DNA of 7,140 bases. Origin: CAYXZO01 sp964469505 (GTDB lineage: Bacteria > Fidelibacterota > UBA8477 > JABMPR01). The position numbers and the translations under genes are program-made. Each line of letters begins with the position of its first letter. Position 1 is the stretch's first letter. This document shows, piece by piece, positions 1-6,486 of the stretch. Under the pieces are notes generated by a model. The model was not told the origin of the DNA, ran no database searches, and saw nothing but the letters and a program-made list of their open reading frames with translations. The stretch lies in contig CAYXZO010000088.1 in the NCBI GenBank assembly GCA_964469505.1, forward strand, positions 1-7,140. Direction: 5' to 3'.

Positions 1-43
1 ACATAAAAACTATGGTTTTGAAGCCGAGGGATGTGAAATAACG

Positions 44-101
44 ATAAAATAAAATAATAATAAAAGTAGCCGATTCCCCTTAAAACAGGGGAATCGGCTA
101 C
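44..101 (-). terminator. Strong intrinsic (rho-independent) terminator, minus-strand direction
   Basis: Bases 66-80 and 87-101 form a perfect 15-bp inverted repeat (arm GTAGCCGATTCCCCT) around a 6-nt loop, TAAAAC. Read on the minus strand, the GC-rich stem is followed at once by a T-rich tract, TTTTATTATTATTTTATTTT, the complement of 46-65. That is the classic intrinsic terminator layout. On the plus strand the stem is followed by CAATTACCGA with no T-run, so it should act mainly on leftward transcripts. The nearest intact leftward gene is the DUF72 gene, whose stop codon is about 457 nt upstream of the stem. The terminator may have been laid down for a gene that has since decayed in between. 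Confidence 0.85.
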
Positions 102-320
102 AATTACCGATCGTTAGGCAAAATCACCAATTTGGACGACCCATGTTTAGTAGCCAGGGAATTATATGTTTATCCAAAGCTAGTTCTTTTAGGTTTAATC
201 CATATCTCAGTAAATAGCTAAATTATCCCGAATTTATGACAAGATAACCTCCCCTCACACACAATGCAGTTGGAGGGGGAACCATCCCTGTTAAAGTAAA
301 CTAAAAGGGAAAGGGATTAT

Positions 321-395
321 TTAAGTAATACCATACTTCCTAACAGCCTGGAAATGTCGGGTAGTGATACGAATCAAGTACACTCCGGAGGTTTA
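321..395 (-). pseudogene. Remnant of a C-terminal sorting domain (FlgD-like / T9SS type A)
   Basis: On the minus strand, bases 390 down to 324 read T-SGVYLIRITTRHFQAVRK-YGIT followed by TAA (323-321). The pattern SGVY-x3-[IL]-x4-F-x3-[RK]K ending a few residues later at the stop matches, from memory, the last strands of FlgD-Ig-like and type IX secretion 'type A' C-terminal domains, which end many secreted proteins in FCB-group bacteria. Immediately upstream in the same frame is TRDASD and then an in-frame TAA (393-395). That is where intact domains have a W-x-G-x-D-x-x-G-x-x-[VL]-x-SGVY stretch. A KNYP fragment (430-441, one frame off) recalls the NYPNPFNP motif that usually opens this domain, but it lies far too close for a full-length copy. 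I read this as a decayed, internally deleted 3' gene end. It could be chance, but the fit includes the natural stop. Confidence 0.45.
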
Positions 396-441
396 ATCAG
401 AGGCATCCCTTGTATAGTTTAAGTTCCCGCGGATAGTTTTT

Positions 442-543
442 TTAATTACCAGCGTTGCGAAATTTTTCGGCGACAGATTCAGCTATTGCTTTAGCTAACC
501 CTATATTTTCTGAGAATAATTGAGCTTATTGTTTGCTATCCAT
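442..543 (-). pseudogene. Possible decayed small ORF with an in-frame stop
   Basis: Starting 14 nt beyond the DUF72 stop on the same strand, ATG at 543-541 opens MDSKQ, then TAA, then continues in the same frame for 27 codons (AQLFSENIGLAKAIAESVAE, then KFRNAGN) to a second TAA at 444-442. The part after the first stop is rich in Ala, Glu and Lys with heptad-like spacing of hydrophobics, so it would make a good amphipathic helix. It faintly recalls the helix around region 2.1 of sigma-70 factors, but is too short to assign. It lies directly upstream, one frame off, of the sorting-domain remnant, so both may be pieces of one degraded gene. Chance is a real alternative. Confidence 0.2.
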
Positions 544-557
544 AAAGGTGATTTACC

Positions 558-1367
558 TCATGTGTTTAACAGCTCCTTCAACCTCAGCGCATTCTTAACC
601 GCATATCCCTGAGCATGATTGTTGAAGGCAACGTAAATGCGCTGCGCCTGGCGGGCCATCTCTTTTATGCGCGGCAACCACTCTTTTAGTTCTTCATCAG
701 TATACTCGTGCTCATAACGAGTGACATTGTCTCCCGTCCACCACTGGGCTCGATTGCGGCCGTGAAAGCGTATATATCCGATACCACCAGTGGTGACGGT
801 TAGGGTGGGCATGGCACCCTCAACGGGGGGCGCATCCGTTACGACATACCCAACTCCAAGAGCATCCAATAACTCAAAAACTTCCCCCTGGGCCCAATAG
901 GGATTGCGGAACTCCACAGCAATTGGCAAATCGCCGAATCCTTCCAGGACTCGTTGCAGGTAATCCCGATTAGCAACCGTATGATGGAAAGAGTAGGGGA
1001 ACTGAACTAAAACTGCTCCTAACGTACCCGTTTCCTTGAGTGGGACAAGAGCCGCCTTAAGTTCTTCTATTCCTTGTGGTTCATTCTCACGTTCATGAGT
1101 AGTGCTTCGGTGAGCCTTGACTGCGAACGTGAGGTCTGTCTGTGCATAACGCTGCATTTGCTTGGCGGTGGGTAAGCGATAGTAGGTGAAATTCAGCTCG
1201 CAAAAATCAAAATACTCCTGATAGTACCGTAGATATTCCCATTTAGGCAGTTTGGGCGGATAAAATACCTTCCTCCAGGCAGCGTAACTGTAGCCGGAGG
1301 TCCCGATTAAAATTGTAGGTTGCGATTGCGCCGTCGGGTCAAGCTTTAATGGAATTTGCTCCGCCAT
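558..1367 (-). CDS. DUF72 / YecE-family TIM-barrel protein
   Basis: A 269-residue protein of the DUF72 (YecE-like) family, which folds as a TIM barrel; its biochemical role is not established. Family landmarks appear in the usual order: IGTSGYSYAAW at 21-31 (first strand and Tyr/Trp-rich loop), ELNFTYYRLP at 57-66, FAVKAHRSTTHE at 81-92, LVQFPYSF at 120-127, AVEFRNPYW at 150-158, YIRFHGRN at 198-205 and FNNHAQGYAVKNA at 248-260. The conserved polar residues (E152, R154, H202, N249, N250, H251) cluster at strand ends as in an active-site pocket, but no reaction can be assigned. Length is normal for the family. The ATG is the only reasonable start, giving about 18 residues before the first strand, although no clear Shine-Dalgarno precedes it. 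It is transcribed away from fpr-polA with no near terminator. Family assignment is secure; function is unknown. Confidence 0.95.
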   Translation of the reverse strand: MAEQIPLKLDPTAQSQPTILIGTSGYSYAAWRKVFYPPKLPKWEYLRYYQEYFDFCELNFTYYRLPTAKQMQRYAQTDLTFAVKAHRSTTHERENEPQGIEELKAALVPLKETGTLGAVLVQFPYSFHHTVANRDYLQRVLEGFGDLPIAVEFRNPYWAQGEVFELLDALGVGYVVTDAPPVEGAMPTLTVTTGGIGYIRFHGRNRAQWWTGDNVTRYEHEYTDEELKEWLPRIKEMARQAQRIYVAFNNHAQGYAVKNALRLKELLNT

Positions 1368-1382
1368 CGTTATTATGGAATT

Positions 1383-1565
1383 TTACAACCCATTCCCAGG
1401 TATCCCAATAGTTGCTGTCAGCTCCTCTGACTTTTTCAAGTAGCAAGTTAAGAGCCGGAGTAGCCAATGAAACCCTTCTTGATAGCGAGCTCCAGTTCTT
1501 GCTAAAACGTAATTCAATGCCGATACTAACAGCATGTCAGAGGCAATTTCAACCGTATGAACCAT
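1383..1565 (-). pseudogene. Possible remnant of a four-helix-bundle (S23 / 23S intervening-sequence type) protein gene
   Basis: The minus strand here has a 60-codon open stretch starting ATG-GTT and ending TAA 15 nt before the DUF72 start. Two segments resemble the four-helix-bundle protein family whose genes are scattered through many FCB-group and candidate-phylum genomes. NYVLARTGARYQEG looks like a shortened form of the family's YVLSKQ-LLRSGTSIGANYxEA region. FHWLLRLL followed by YLKKSEELTATIG looks like its xYWLRLL ... LLxExEELTAI region. The residues that should separate them (about 25-30) are missing. A second frame over the same bases reads QELELAIKKGFIGY, also family-like, which hints at frameshifts. 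The usual length is about 110-130 residues, so this would be a deleted relic. It could also be a chance open stretch; no good ribosome binding site precedes it. Confidence 0.3.
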
Positions 1566-1582
1566 AGATCAATTTTTTGCTT

Positions 1583-1588
1583 AAGGAG
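1583..1588 (+). promoter_or_regulatory. Ribosome binding site of the ferredoxin-NADP reductase gene
   Basis: AAGGAG lies 5 nt before the ATG at 1594. This is a near-ideal Shine-Dalgarno and fixes the start of the reductase. It is the best ribosome binding site in the window; polA has no comparable one, which supports translation of polA by coupling. Confidence 0.8.
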
Positions 1589-1593
1589 AACTA

Positions 1594-2400
1594 ATGGAGC
1601 TGAATGCCATCGTTGCCCAGCGGATTGAAGTAACTCCCTCCCTCATGATTTTGAGGGTTGTACCAGATGGATGGGAGTTATCGACCTTTAAAGCTGGGCA
1701 GTATACCGTCCTGGGATTGCCAGGATCCGCACCGCGATTCCAGTATTCTGACGAAGAAGCCGAACCGGTAGATCCTGATAAATTGATCCGCCGGGCATAT
1801 TCCATAGCATCCTCGTCCAAGAATAAGGAATTCATGGAGTTTTACATTACGCTGGTACGTTCCGGAGCATTGACGCCCCGTTTGTTTGCTTTAAAACCGG
1901 GTGGTCGGGTTTATTTATCACCGAAAGTCACTGGAATGTTTGTTCTTTCTGATGTCCCTCCCGACCAGAATATCATTATGATCAGCACTGGTACGGGACT
2001 GGCACCTTATATGAGCATGTTACGGAGCCAGTTGGAGTGCAATGCCACTCGGCGCTATGCAGTCCTCCACGGTGCTCGTCACTCGTGGGATTTGGGTTAT
2101 CGGTCCGAACTCATAGCCTACGAGCACCTATGTAGGAATTTCTACTACCTGCCGGTTATCAGTCGTCCTAACCAAGAGAATACACCCTGGGGAGGGCTCA
2201 CCGGCTATGTTCAGCAAATCTGGGAGTCAGGCAAACTGGCTGAAACTATGGGTTATACCCCTACTCCAGAAGACACACACATTTTCCTTTGCGGCAATCC
2301 CGGCATGATCGCCCAGATGACTAAAGTCTTGGAGCAAGAAGGCTTCCAGGTGCACACTAAGCGCTCACCTGGACAAGTTCATTTCGAGAAATACTGGTAA
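1594..2400 (+). CDS. fpr: Ferredoxin (flavodoxin)-NADP+ reductase, bacterial FAD type
   Basis: A 268-residue cytoplasmic flavoenzyme that moves electrons between NADPH and ferredoxin or flavodoxin. The N-terminal FAD barrel (about 1-118) carries the RAYSIASS motif at 67-74, whose Arg, Tyr and Ser contact FAD, and a second FAD-side segment, TPRLFALKPGGRVYL (94-108). The NADP-binding half has STGTGLAPYMSML (131-143), HGAR (159-162), ISRP (189-192) with Arg placed to hold the 2'-phosphate, and FLCGNPGM (231-238). It ends in an aromatic pair, Tyr-Trp (267-268), like E. coli Fpr, whose terminal Trp stacks near the flavin. It is slightly longer than E. coli Fpr because of an acidic loop at about 47-64. 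The start is set by AAGGAG 5 nt upstream. It ends one base before polA. Assignment to the Fpr family is firm; the physiological partner protein cannot be read from the sequence. Confidence 0.95.
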   Translation: MELNAIVAQRIEVTPSLMILRVVPDGWELSTFKAGQYTVLGLPGSAPRFQYSDEEAEPVDPDKLIRRAYSIASSSKNKEFMEFYITLVRSGALTPRLFALKPGGRVYLSPKVTGMFVLSDVPPDQNIIMISTGTGLAPYMSMLRSQLECNATRRYAVLHGARHSWDLGYRSELIAYEHLCRNFYYLPVISRPNQENTPWGGLTGYVQQIWESGKLAETMGYTPTPEDTHIFLCGNPGMIAQMTKVLEQEGFQVHTKRSPGQVHFEKYW

Positions 2401-2401
2401 A

Positions 2402-5146
2402 ATGAGTTCCTCTTCCGTCAATACCGACCTTCCTCCGCTGTATCTGGTGGACGGCTCGGCGCTGGCTTATCGCTCTTATTTTGCCTTTATCCGTAATCCG
2501 CTGATAACCAGCCAAGGGCAGTTGGTCAGTGCCGTTTACGGTTTTATGAATTTTCTCCTCCGCCAAATGCTTAGTCGCCACCCTGAGTATCTGGTGGTGG
2601 TAATGGACGCCAAGGAGAAGACCTTCCGCCATGAGAAATTCCCGGCATATAAAGCAACCCGGGAGAAAATGCCTCCCGAGCTGGCTGACCAACTGCCCGT
2701 AATTGATTCTTTGCTGGAAAGTCTGCGTATCCCGATGTTGCGTATCTCGGGCTACGAAGCTGACGACGTAATCGGTACCTTGGCTTTAAAAGCCGAGCAG
2801 GAGGGACATCCCGTTTACATTTTCACCGGTGATAAGGATTTTGCCCAGCTAGTGGATGAATATACCCGGATTATCAGCCCTCGTGACGAGCAGGAGTGGG
2901 ATCGGCAGTTCGTAATTGAAAAATGGGGTGTACCGCCGGAGCGTATTGTACATCTTTTGGCCCTAGCCGGTGATTCCAGCGATAATGTCCCCGGTGTTCC
3001 CCGCGTCGGCTTAAAAACTGCGCAGAGATTGTTACAAGATTTTTCAACCCTGGAAGAACTCTATGAGAATCTGGATAGAGTGAAAAATCCACGTTTACGA
3101 GAAACTTTGGCCCAACATAAAGAGCAGGCTTTTCTGTCGCTGGAGTTAGTGAAGATCAAAAGGGATGTACCTTTGGAATTTGATTGGCGGCAGGCTCAGC
3201 GACGGGAATTTCCTGTGGAAGAGGCAGTGCAACGTTTCCAGACTCTAGAATTTTTCAGCCTGGTGAAACTATTGAACAAATTGACTGGCGGTGCGGTTCA
3301 AGGGGGAGAATCGACTACTGCAACCACCGCCACAAAAGATTATCGCTGTCTTACTAAAGTTGACGAAGTGCAGGAATTAGTTGAGACCCTGCTTCAGCAA
3401 TCTCTGGTGGCTATCGATCTGGAAACCACTTCTCTGAATGTACTGGACGCCGAAATTGTAGGGCTTTCATTCGCCTGGGAACCCCATAAAGCAGTTTACA
3501 TTCCCCTGAGAGCGCCGGATTCCATCGGAAACGGAAAGGGTGTAGCACAGGCTGAAGAACTATTACGTACCCTATCTCCGTTCTGGTCTTCTCCAGTGAA
3601 AAAAACCGGACAAAACTTGAAGTTCGACCTGGCAGTATTGGCTCGGTACGATATCTCAGTAGAAAATGTGGCTTTTGATACCATGCTTGCGGCCTATCTC
3701 CTGAATCCGGGAGCCCGGAGCTACAAATTGGCAGAATTGAGCCGCCATTGGTTGCAATACGAGGTGCAGCCCATCGAAGAGCTGATCGGCAAGAAAGGCA
3801 AAAAACAGGGCCGGATGGATGAAGTGCCCCTGGATAAGATCACTTTTTATGCTGCTGAAGATGCCGACATAGCATTTCAATTAACCGACATTTTGCAGCG
3901 GGAATTGAAAAAGCACGAATTGCTTGAAGTGCTGGAAAAGATCGAACTTCCCCTCATTCCGGTCCTGATGACCATGGAGCGCAACGGTGTTTATGTTGAC
4001 ATCTCCTACCTGAACGAGCTTTCCCAACGACTTGGGCAGGAGATGCATGCCATAGAGGAGAAAATTTTCTCACTGGTGGGGGAGCAGTTCAACCTAAATT
4101 CCACCAAACAGTTGGCTCATATCCTCTTCGACAAACTTGGTATTAAGCCAATCAGAAAGACAAAAACCGGTTATTCGACTGACGTCAAGGTCTTGGAAGT
4201 TCTTGCTAAAGAGCATGAAGTCCCAAGGTATCTGTTGGAATATCGCCAGTTGATGAAGTTGAAATCCACCTACACTGATGCTCTACCGCAGCTGGTCCAT
4301 CCCCGCACGGGGCGCATTCACAGCTCTTTCAACCAGACTATTACCGCCACCGGCCGCATCAGTTCCACCGATCCTAATTTCCAGAATATTCCCATCCGCA
4401 CGGAAAAGGGGCGTGAAATCAGGCGCGCTTTTCGGGCGCAGGAACCTGGTTGGGTAATTCTCTCCGCTGATTACTCCCAGGTGGAACTACGGATTATGGC
4501 CCATTTCTCCGAAGATAAGGATATGGCTGCCGCTTTTAGCGCTGGAGTGGATATTCATGCCGCCACGGCGGCGCGGGTTTTTCATGTTCCGTTAGAGGAA
4601 GTTACGCCGGACCAACGCCGGAAAGCTAAGGTTGTCAATTTCGGCATAATGTACGGCGCCGGACCCTACCGCCTTACTCAGGAATTGGGAATCAGCCGCG
4701 AAGAAAGTCTTGAGCTGATCAATGAATATTTCAACTCCTACCCCGGCATTAGGCGTTATATCGATGAAACTTTGGCTTTTGCCCGAGAGAATAAATACGT
4801 CAAGACTCTATTTGGACGGAAACGGTTGGTTCCCGATATCGATGCCGCCAATCGGATTACCCGCGAAGGGGCCGAACGTATTGCGGTGAATATGCCCATC
4901 CAAGGCACGGCGGCTGACTTAATTAAAATTGCTATGATCCGTATTCACCAGCGATTATCCGAGGATGGTTTTCGGGGACGAATGATCCTGCAGGTACATG
5001 ATGAGTTAGTTTTTGAAACACCAGCAGACGAAGCTGAGACCTTAGGAGAGATGGTGCGGCAAGAGATGAGCGGGGTAGTGCAGCTTCGCGTGCCTTTAGT
5101 GGTTGACGTGGGGGTAGGGGAGAACTGGTTGGAGGCCCACAGCTAA
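2402..5146 (+). CDS. polA: DNA polymerase I
   Basis: A full-length 914-residue family A polymerase for Okazaki-fragment processing and repair synthesis. The 5' nuclease (about 10-295) keeps its metal ligands: D17, the EADD run at 119-122, D144 and D146 in TGDKDF, and D191 and D194 in AGDSSDNVPG. A Thr/Gly-rich linker (about 297-311) leads to a proofreading exonuclease that looks active: DLE at 339-341 (Exo I), N405 and D409 in NLKFD (Exo II), and Y483 and D487 in YAAED (Exo III). Many relatives have lost these residues. The polymerase domain has motif A with D690 in SADYSQVELR, motif B RRKAKVVNFGIMYG with R739, K743, F747 and Y751, and motif C HDE at 866-868. Each is offset by 15 from E. coli numbering (D705, K758, F762, Y766, D882). 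The ATG lies 1 nt after the fpr stop and lacks a good ribosome binding site, so translation is probably coupled to fpr. Confidence 0.98.
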   Translation: MSSSSVNTDLPPLYLVDGSALAYRSYFAFIRNPLITSQGQLVSAVYGFMNFLLRQMLSRHPEYLVVVMDAKEKTFRHEKFPAYKATREKMPPELADQLPVIDSLLESLRIPMLRISGYEADDVIGTLALKAEQEGHPVYIFTGDKDFAQLVDEYTRIISPRDEQEWDRQFVIEKWGVPPERIVHLLALAGDSSDNVPGVPRVGLKTAQRLLQDFSTLEELYENLDRVKNPRLRETLAQHKEQAFLSLELVKIKRDVPLEFDWRQAQRREFPVEEAVQRFQTLEFFSLVKLLNKLTGGAVQGGESTTATTATKDYRCLTKVDEVQELVETLLQQSLVAIDLETTSLNVLDAEIVGLSFAWEPHKAVYIPLRAPDSIGNGKGVAQAEELLRTLSPFWSSPVKKTGQNLKFDLAVLARYDISVENVAFDTMLAAYLLNPGARSYKLAELSRHWLQYEVQPIEELIGKKGKKQGRMDEVPLDKITFYAAEDADIAFQLTDILQRELKKHELLEVLEKIELPLIPVLMTMERNGVYVDISYLNELSQRLGQEMHAIEEKIFSLVGEQFNLNSTKQLAHILFDKLGIKPIRKTKTGYSTDVKVLEVLAKEHEVPRYLLEYRQLMKLKSTYTDALPQLVHPRTGRIHSSFNQTITATGRISSTDPNFQNIPIRTEKGREIRRAFRAQEPGWVILSADYSQVELRIMAHFSEDKDMAAAFSAGVDIHAATAARVFHVPLEEVTPDQRRKAKVVNFGIMYGAGPYRLTQELGISREESLELINEYFNSYPGIRRYIDETLAFARENKYVKTLFGRKRLVPDIDAANRITREGAERIAVNMPIQGTAADLIKIAMIRIHQRLSEDGFRGRMILQVHDELVFETPADEAETLGEMVRQEMSGVVQLRVPLVVDVGVGENWLEAHS

Positions 5147-5334
5147 TCCCGAGGTTCTATTCGATTCTGCATCTTTATTATCGCTTTTAACAAGCAGTCC
5201 TGACTTGCTTGCAAAAGTCGTCCTGGAAAGGTCATATTCCCACTGTTGACATTGTCCCTCAAGTGTTTTCGATGATCGGCGGCTTTTGGCTTTGCAGAAA
5301 TTAGCCAAGTTTTTCTGGTATTAAAAACCTCCAT
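5143..5334 (-). CDS. Doubtful 63-residue ORF, unrecognised
   Basis: An ATG at 5334-5332 opens MEVFNTRKTWLISAKPKAAD and continues to TAG at 5145-5143, overlapping the polA stop in convergent orientation. The product would be basic, with many Lys and Arg, no membrane segment and no motif I recognise. A purine-rich GAGGGAG lies about 12 nt before the ATG, somewhat far for a Shine-Dalgarno. The frame stays open further upstream to an ATG at 5556 inside the lipoprotein gene, giving 137 codons, but the extra part is Pro/Thr/Phe-rich and not protein-like. I list it only because it fills the gap; it may be noncoding. Confidence 0.12.
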   Translation of the reverse strand: MEVFNTRKTWLISAKPKAADHRKHLRDNVNSGNMTFPGRLLQASQDCLLKAIIKMQNRIEPRD

Positions 5335-5493
5335 TTGTTGATCTAACTCCCTCTTGGTCGGAGTCGGTGTGCTGTGGTAATCCCCGGTGAAAATTAGCCC
5401 CCTTGCATAGCACATATAAATCAAATCGATAGTGAAAATCACAAAGCAGGATTTAAAATTTGGAGAAAAAATGGGAGTCGGGGGATAAAGGCA
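5147..5493. other. 347-bp intergenic gap, no convincing gene
   Basis: Between polA and the propeller lipoprotein there is no recognisable gene and no clear intrinsic terminator for polA. The best secondary structure is an imperfect hairpin at 5191-5211 (CAAGCA pairing with TGCTTG, partly extended inward with a bulge), with no T-run after it. A TTGACA hexamer sits at 5246-5251, but the sequence about 17 nt downstream (TCGATG) is a poor -10. On the minus strand a 63-codon open stretch (5143-5334) is described separately. Some promoter for the downstream pair is likely to lie here, but I cannot place it. Confidence 0.55.
5480..5485 (+). promoter_or_regulatory. Probable ribosome binding site for the GTG start of the propeller lipoprotein
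   Basis: GGGGGA lies 8 nt before the GTG at 5494 and is the best placed purine-rich site for that start. No ATG, GTG or TTG occurs in this frame between the upstream in-frame stop (TAG at 5395) and 5494, so GTG is the first possible start. A competing GGAG at 5462-5465 instead serves an out-of-frame ATG (5471) that opens only five codons (MGVGG) before TAA at 5486-5488. Confidence 0.5.
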
Positions 5494-6483
5494 GTGAAAG
5501 TAACAATTTTCAGCAGGTTTAGCCGGTTGCTCACGGGGGCGGTAACTATCACTCAAACCGGGCTCCCTTTAGTGCTATTGGGTGTCCCTTTACTGTTCTT
5601 TTCCTGTTCAAAACCATTTGATTCTCAAGTACCGCCGGGACTTTCCGGAAAAATCTATTTTAATTCTAATCGTACTGGAGATAGTGAGATTTTCGTTATG
5701 AACATAGATGGAAGTGGGCTTACTAATCTTTCCAAGAGTCCTGATACTGACGATGAAATGCCAGCAGTCTCCCCGGATGGGAGAAAAATTGTGTTCATGC
5801 GGGGCCATTTCAATGATTTCGATTCTTTCGAGCTATGGATAATGAATTCTGATGGCTCGGAGCAAATTCAGTTGACCCATAATGATAAAGCCGATGGTCA
5901 TCCCGATTGGTCACCGGATGGATCGAAAATCGTATTTGTTTCCTGGCGAGACGGCAACGATGAAATCTATATCATGAATGCTGATGGCTCTAATCCCCGG
6001 CGACTGACTGATAATCCGGCCTCAGATAATGATCCGGATTGGAGTCCCGACGGGCGCTGGATAGTCTTTAAATCAAATCGAGCATATGCCTCAGGTCCCC
6101 CGCAAGAAACCACAGGTTTGGATTCCAGTTTCGAGATTTTTCTCATGGATACCACTGGAAGCCATTTGACTCGCCTGACTTTTGACGGCTATTCGGATCA
6201 TGATCCTGATTGGTCTCCCGATGGTTCTACCATAGCTTTCCTACGGTATCGGGAGGGGAAAGGCCCCGATGTGTGGTTTATGAACCCCGATGGTAGTGCC
6301 CAGCGAAACTTTACTAAGTCGGGTAATTCTTGGTACACATCCTGGAGTCCCGATGGGAATTGGCTGACTTTTTGTTCCACCCGTTCCGACAACACCGATA
6401 TCTGGCTTACCTCCCTTGATGGTGAAGGGCCGTTTCAACTAACATTCAGCTTTTTTACCGATGAATATCCGGCCTGGCGGTGA
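5494..6483 (+). CDS. TolB-like six-bladed beta-propeller (PD40) lipoprotein
   Basis: A 329-residue probable lipoprotein made almost wholly of TolB-type (PD40/WD40-like) propeller repeats. The N-terminus has Lys2, Arg8 and Arg11, a hydrophobic stretch (about 23-36) and Cys38 in LLFFSC. This fits the loose lipobox pattern, so the mature protein would start at Cys38, lipid-anchored in the envelope. Six repeats run from about 53 to 329 with the cycle KI-x-F ... EI-[YFW]-x-MN-x-DGS ... LT ... PDWSPDG. The PDWSPDG turn is exact at 137-143, 181-187 and 238-244 and degenerate in the other blades. Blade 4 has a Gly/Pro/Thr-rich insert (about 198-212). The N-terminal domain of true TolB is absent, so it should not be called tolB. 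It sits 3 nt before a probable outer-membrane barrel gene in the same frame and is likely co-translated with it. Role is inferred as binding or scaffolding; no enzymatic residues are evident. Confidence 0.9.
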   Translation: MKVTIFSRFSRLLTGAVTITQTGLPLVLLGVPLLFFSCSKPFDSQVPPGLSGKIYFNSNRTGDSEIFVMNIDGSGLTNLSKSPDTDDEMPAVSPDGRKIVFMRGHFNDFDSFELWIMNSDGSEQIQLTHNDKADGHPDWSPDGSKIVFVSWRDGNDEIYIMNADGSNPRRLTDNPASDNDPDWSPDGRWIVFKSNRAYASGPPQETTGLDSSFEIFLMDTTGSHLTRLTFDGYSDHDPDWSPDGSTIAFLRYREGKGPDVWFMNPDGSAQRNFTKSGNSWYTSWSPDGNWLTFCSTRSDNTDIWLTSLDGEGPFQLTFSFFTDEYPAWR

Positions 6484-6486
6484 GTG

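Larger units (their letters stand above)
101..557. other. Gene-poor stretch with decayed coding fragments
   Basis: No intact gene is visible here on either strand. It is interrupted by many stops and is richer in A+T than the flanking genes. Apart from the two minus-strand fragments listed separately, it holds two modest inverted repeats: CCCCTC (251-256) with GAGGGG (273-278), and ATCCCT (284-289) with AGGGAT (312-317). Neither is followed by a T-run on either strand, so neither is called a terminator. With no intact gene or terminator between the DUF72 stop and the strong terminator at 44-101, a DUF72 transcript could run through the whole stretch as an untranslated 3' tail. Confidence 0.6.

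Noticed and set aside
250..317. Two inverted repeats (CCCCTC/GAGGGG and ATCCCT/AGGGAT) as terminators or a structured RNA
   Set aside because: Six-bp stems with long loops and no T-run; too weak to support an RNA call without conservation data.
1499..1527. Possible promoter for fpr: TTGCTA (1499-1504), 17-bp spacer, GATACT (1522-1527)
   Set aside because: Only four of six positions match in each hexamer, and the consensus used by this organism is unknown; such matches occur by chance in this base composition.
1581..1835. Minus-strand 84-codon open frame over the start of fpr
   Set aside because: It is antisense to the FAD-binding half of a well-supported reductase and Ser/Gly-rich without any family signature.
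2357..3880. Several minus-strand open frames of 62-111 codons inside polA
   Set aside because: They lie fully antisense to a polymerase gene with all catalytic motifs intact, have no recognisable domains, and are expected shadows of coding sequence.
5191..5211. Hairpin CAAGCA/TGCTTG as a polA terminator
   Set aside because: The stem is short and bulged and is followed by CAAAAGTCG, not a T-run, on the plus strand; the minus-strand side also lacks a T-run.
5246..5276. TTGACA at 5246-5251 as a -35 box for the propeller-barrel pair
   Set aside because: The correctly spaced -10 (TCGATG) is poor, GATGAT needs a 19-bp spacer, and the start would lie over 200 nt before the gene.
5650..6480. Recurring DNA segments within the lipoprotein gene as a tandem DNA repeat or CRISPR-like array
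   Set aside because: The periodicity is about 130-170 bp and follows protein blades encoding PDWSPDG-type turns with diverged codons; there are no identical repeats with spacers.
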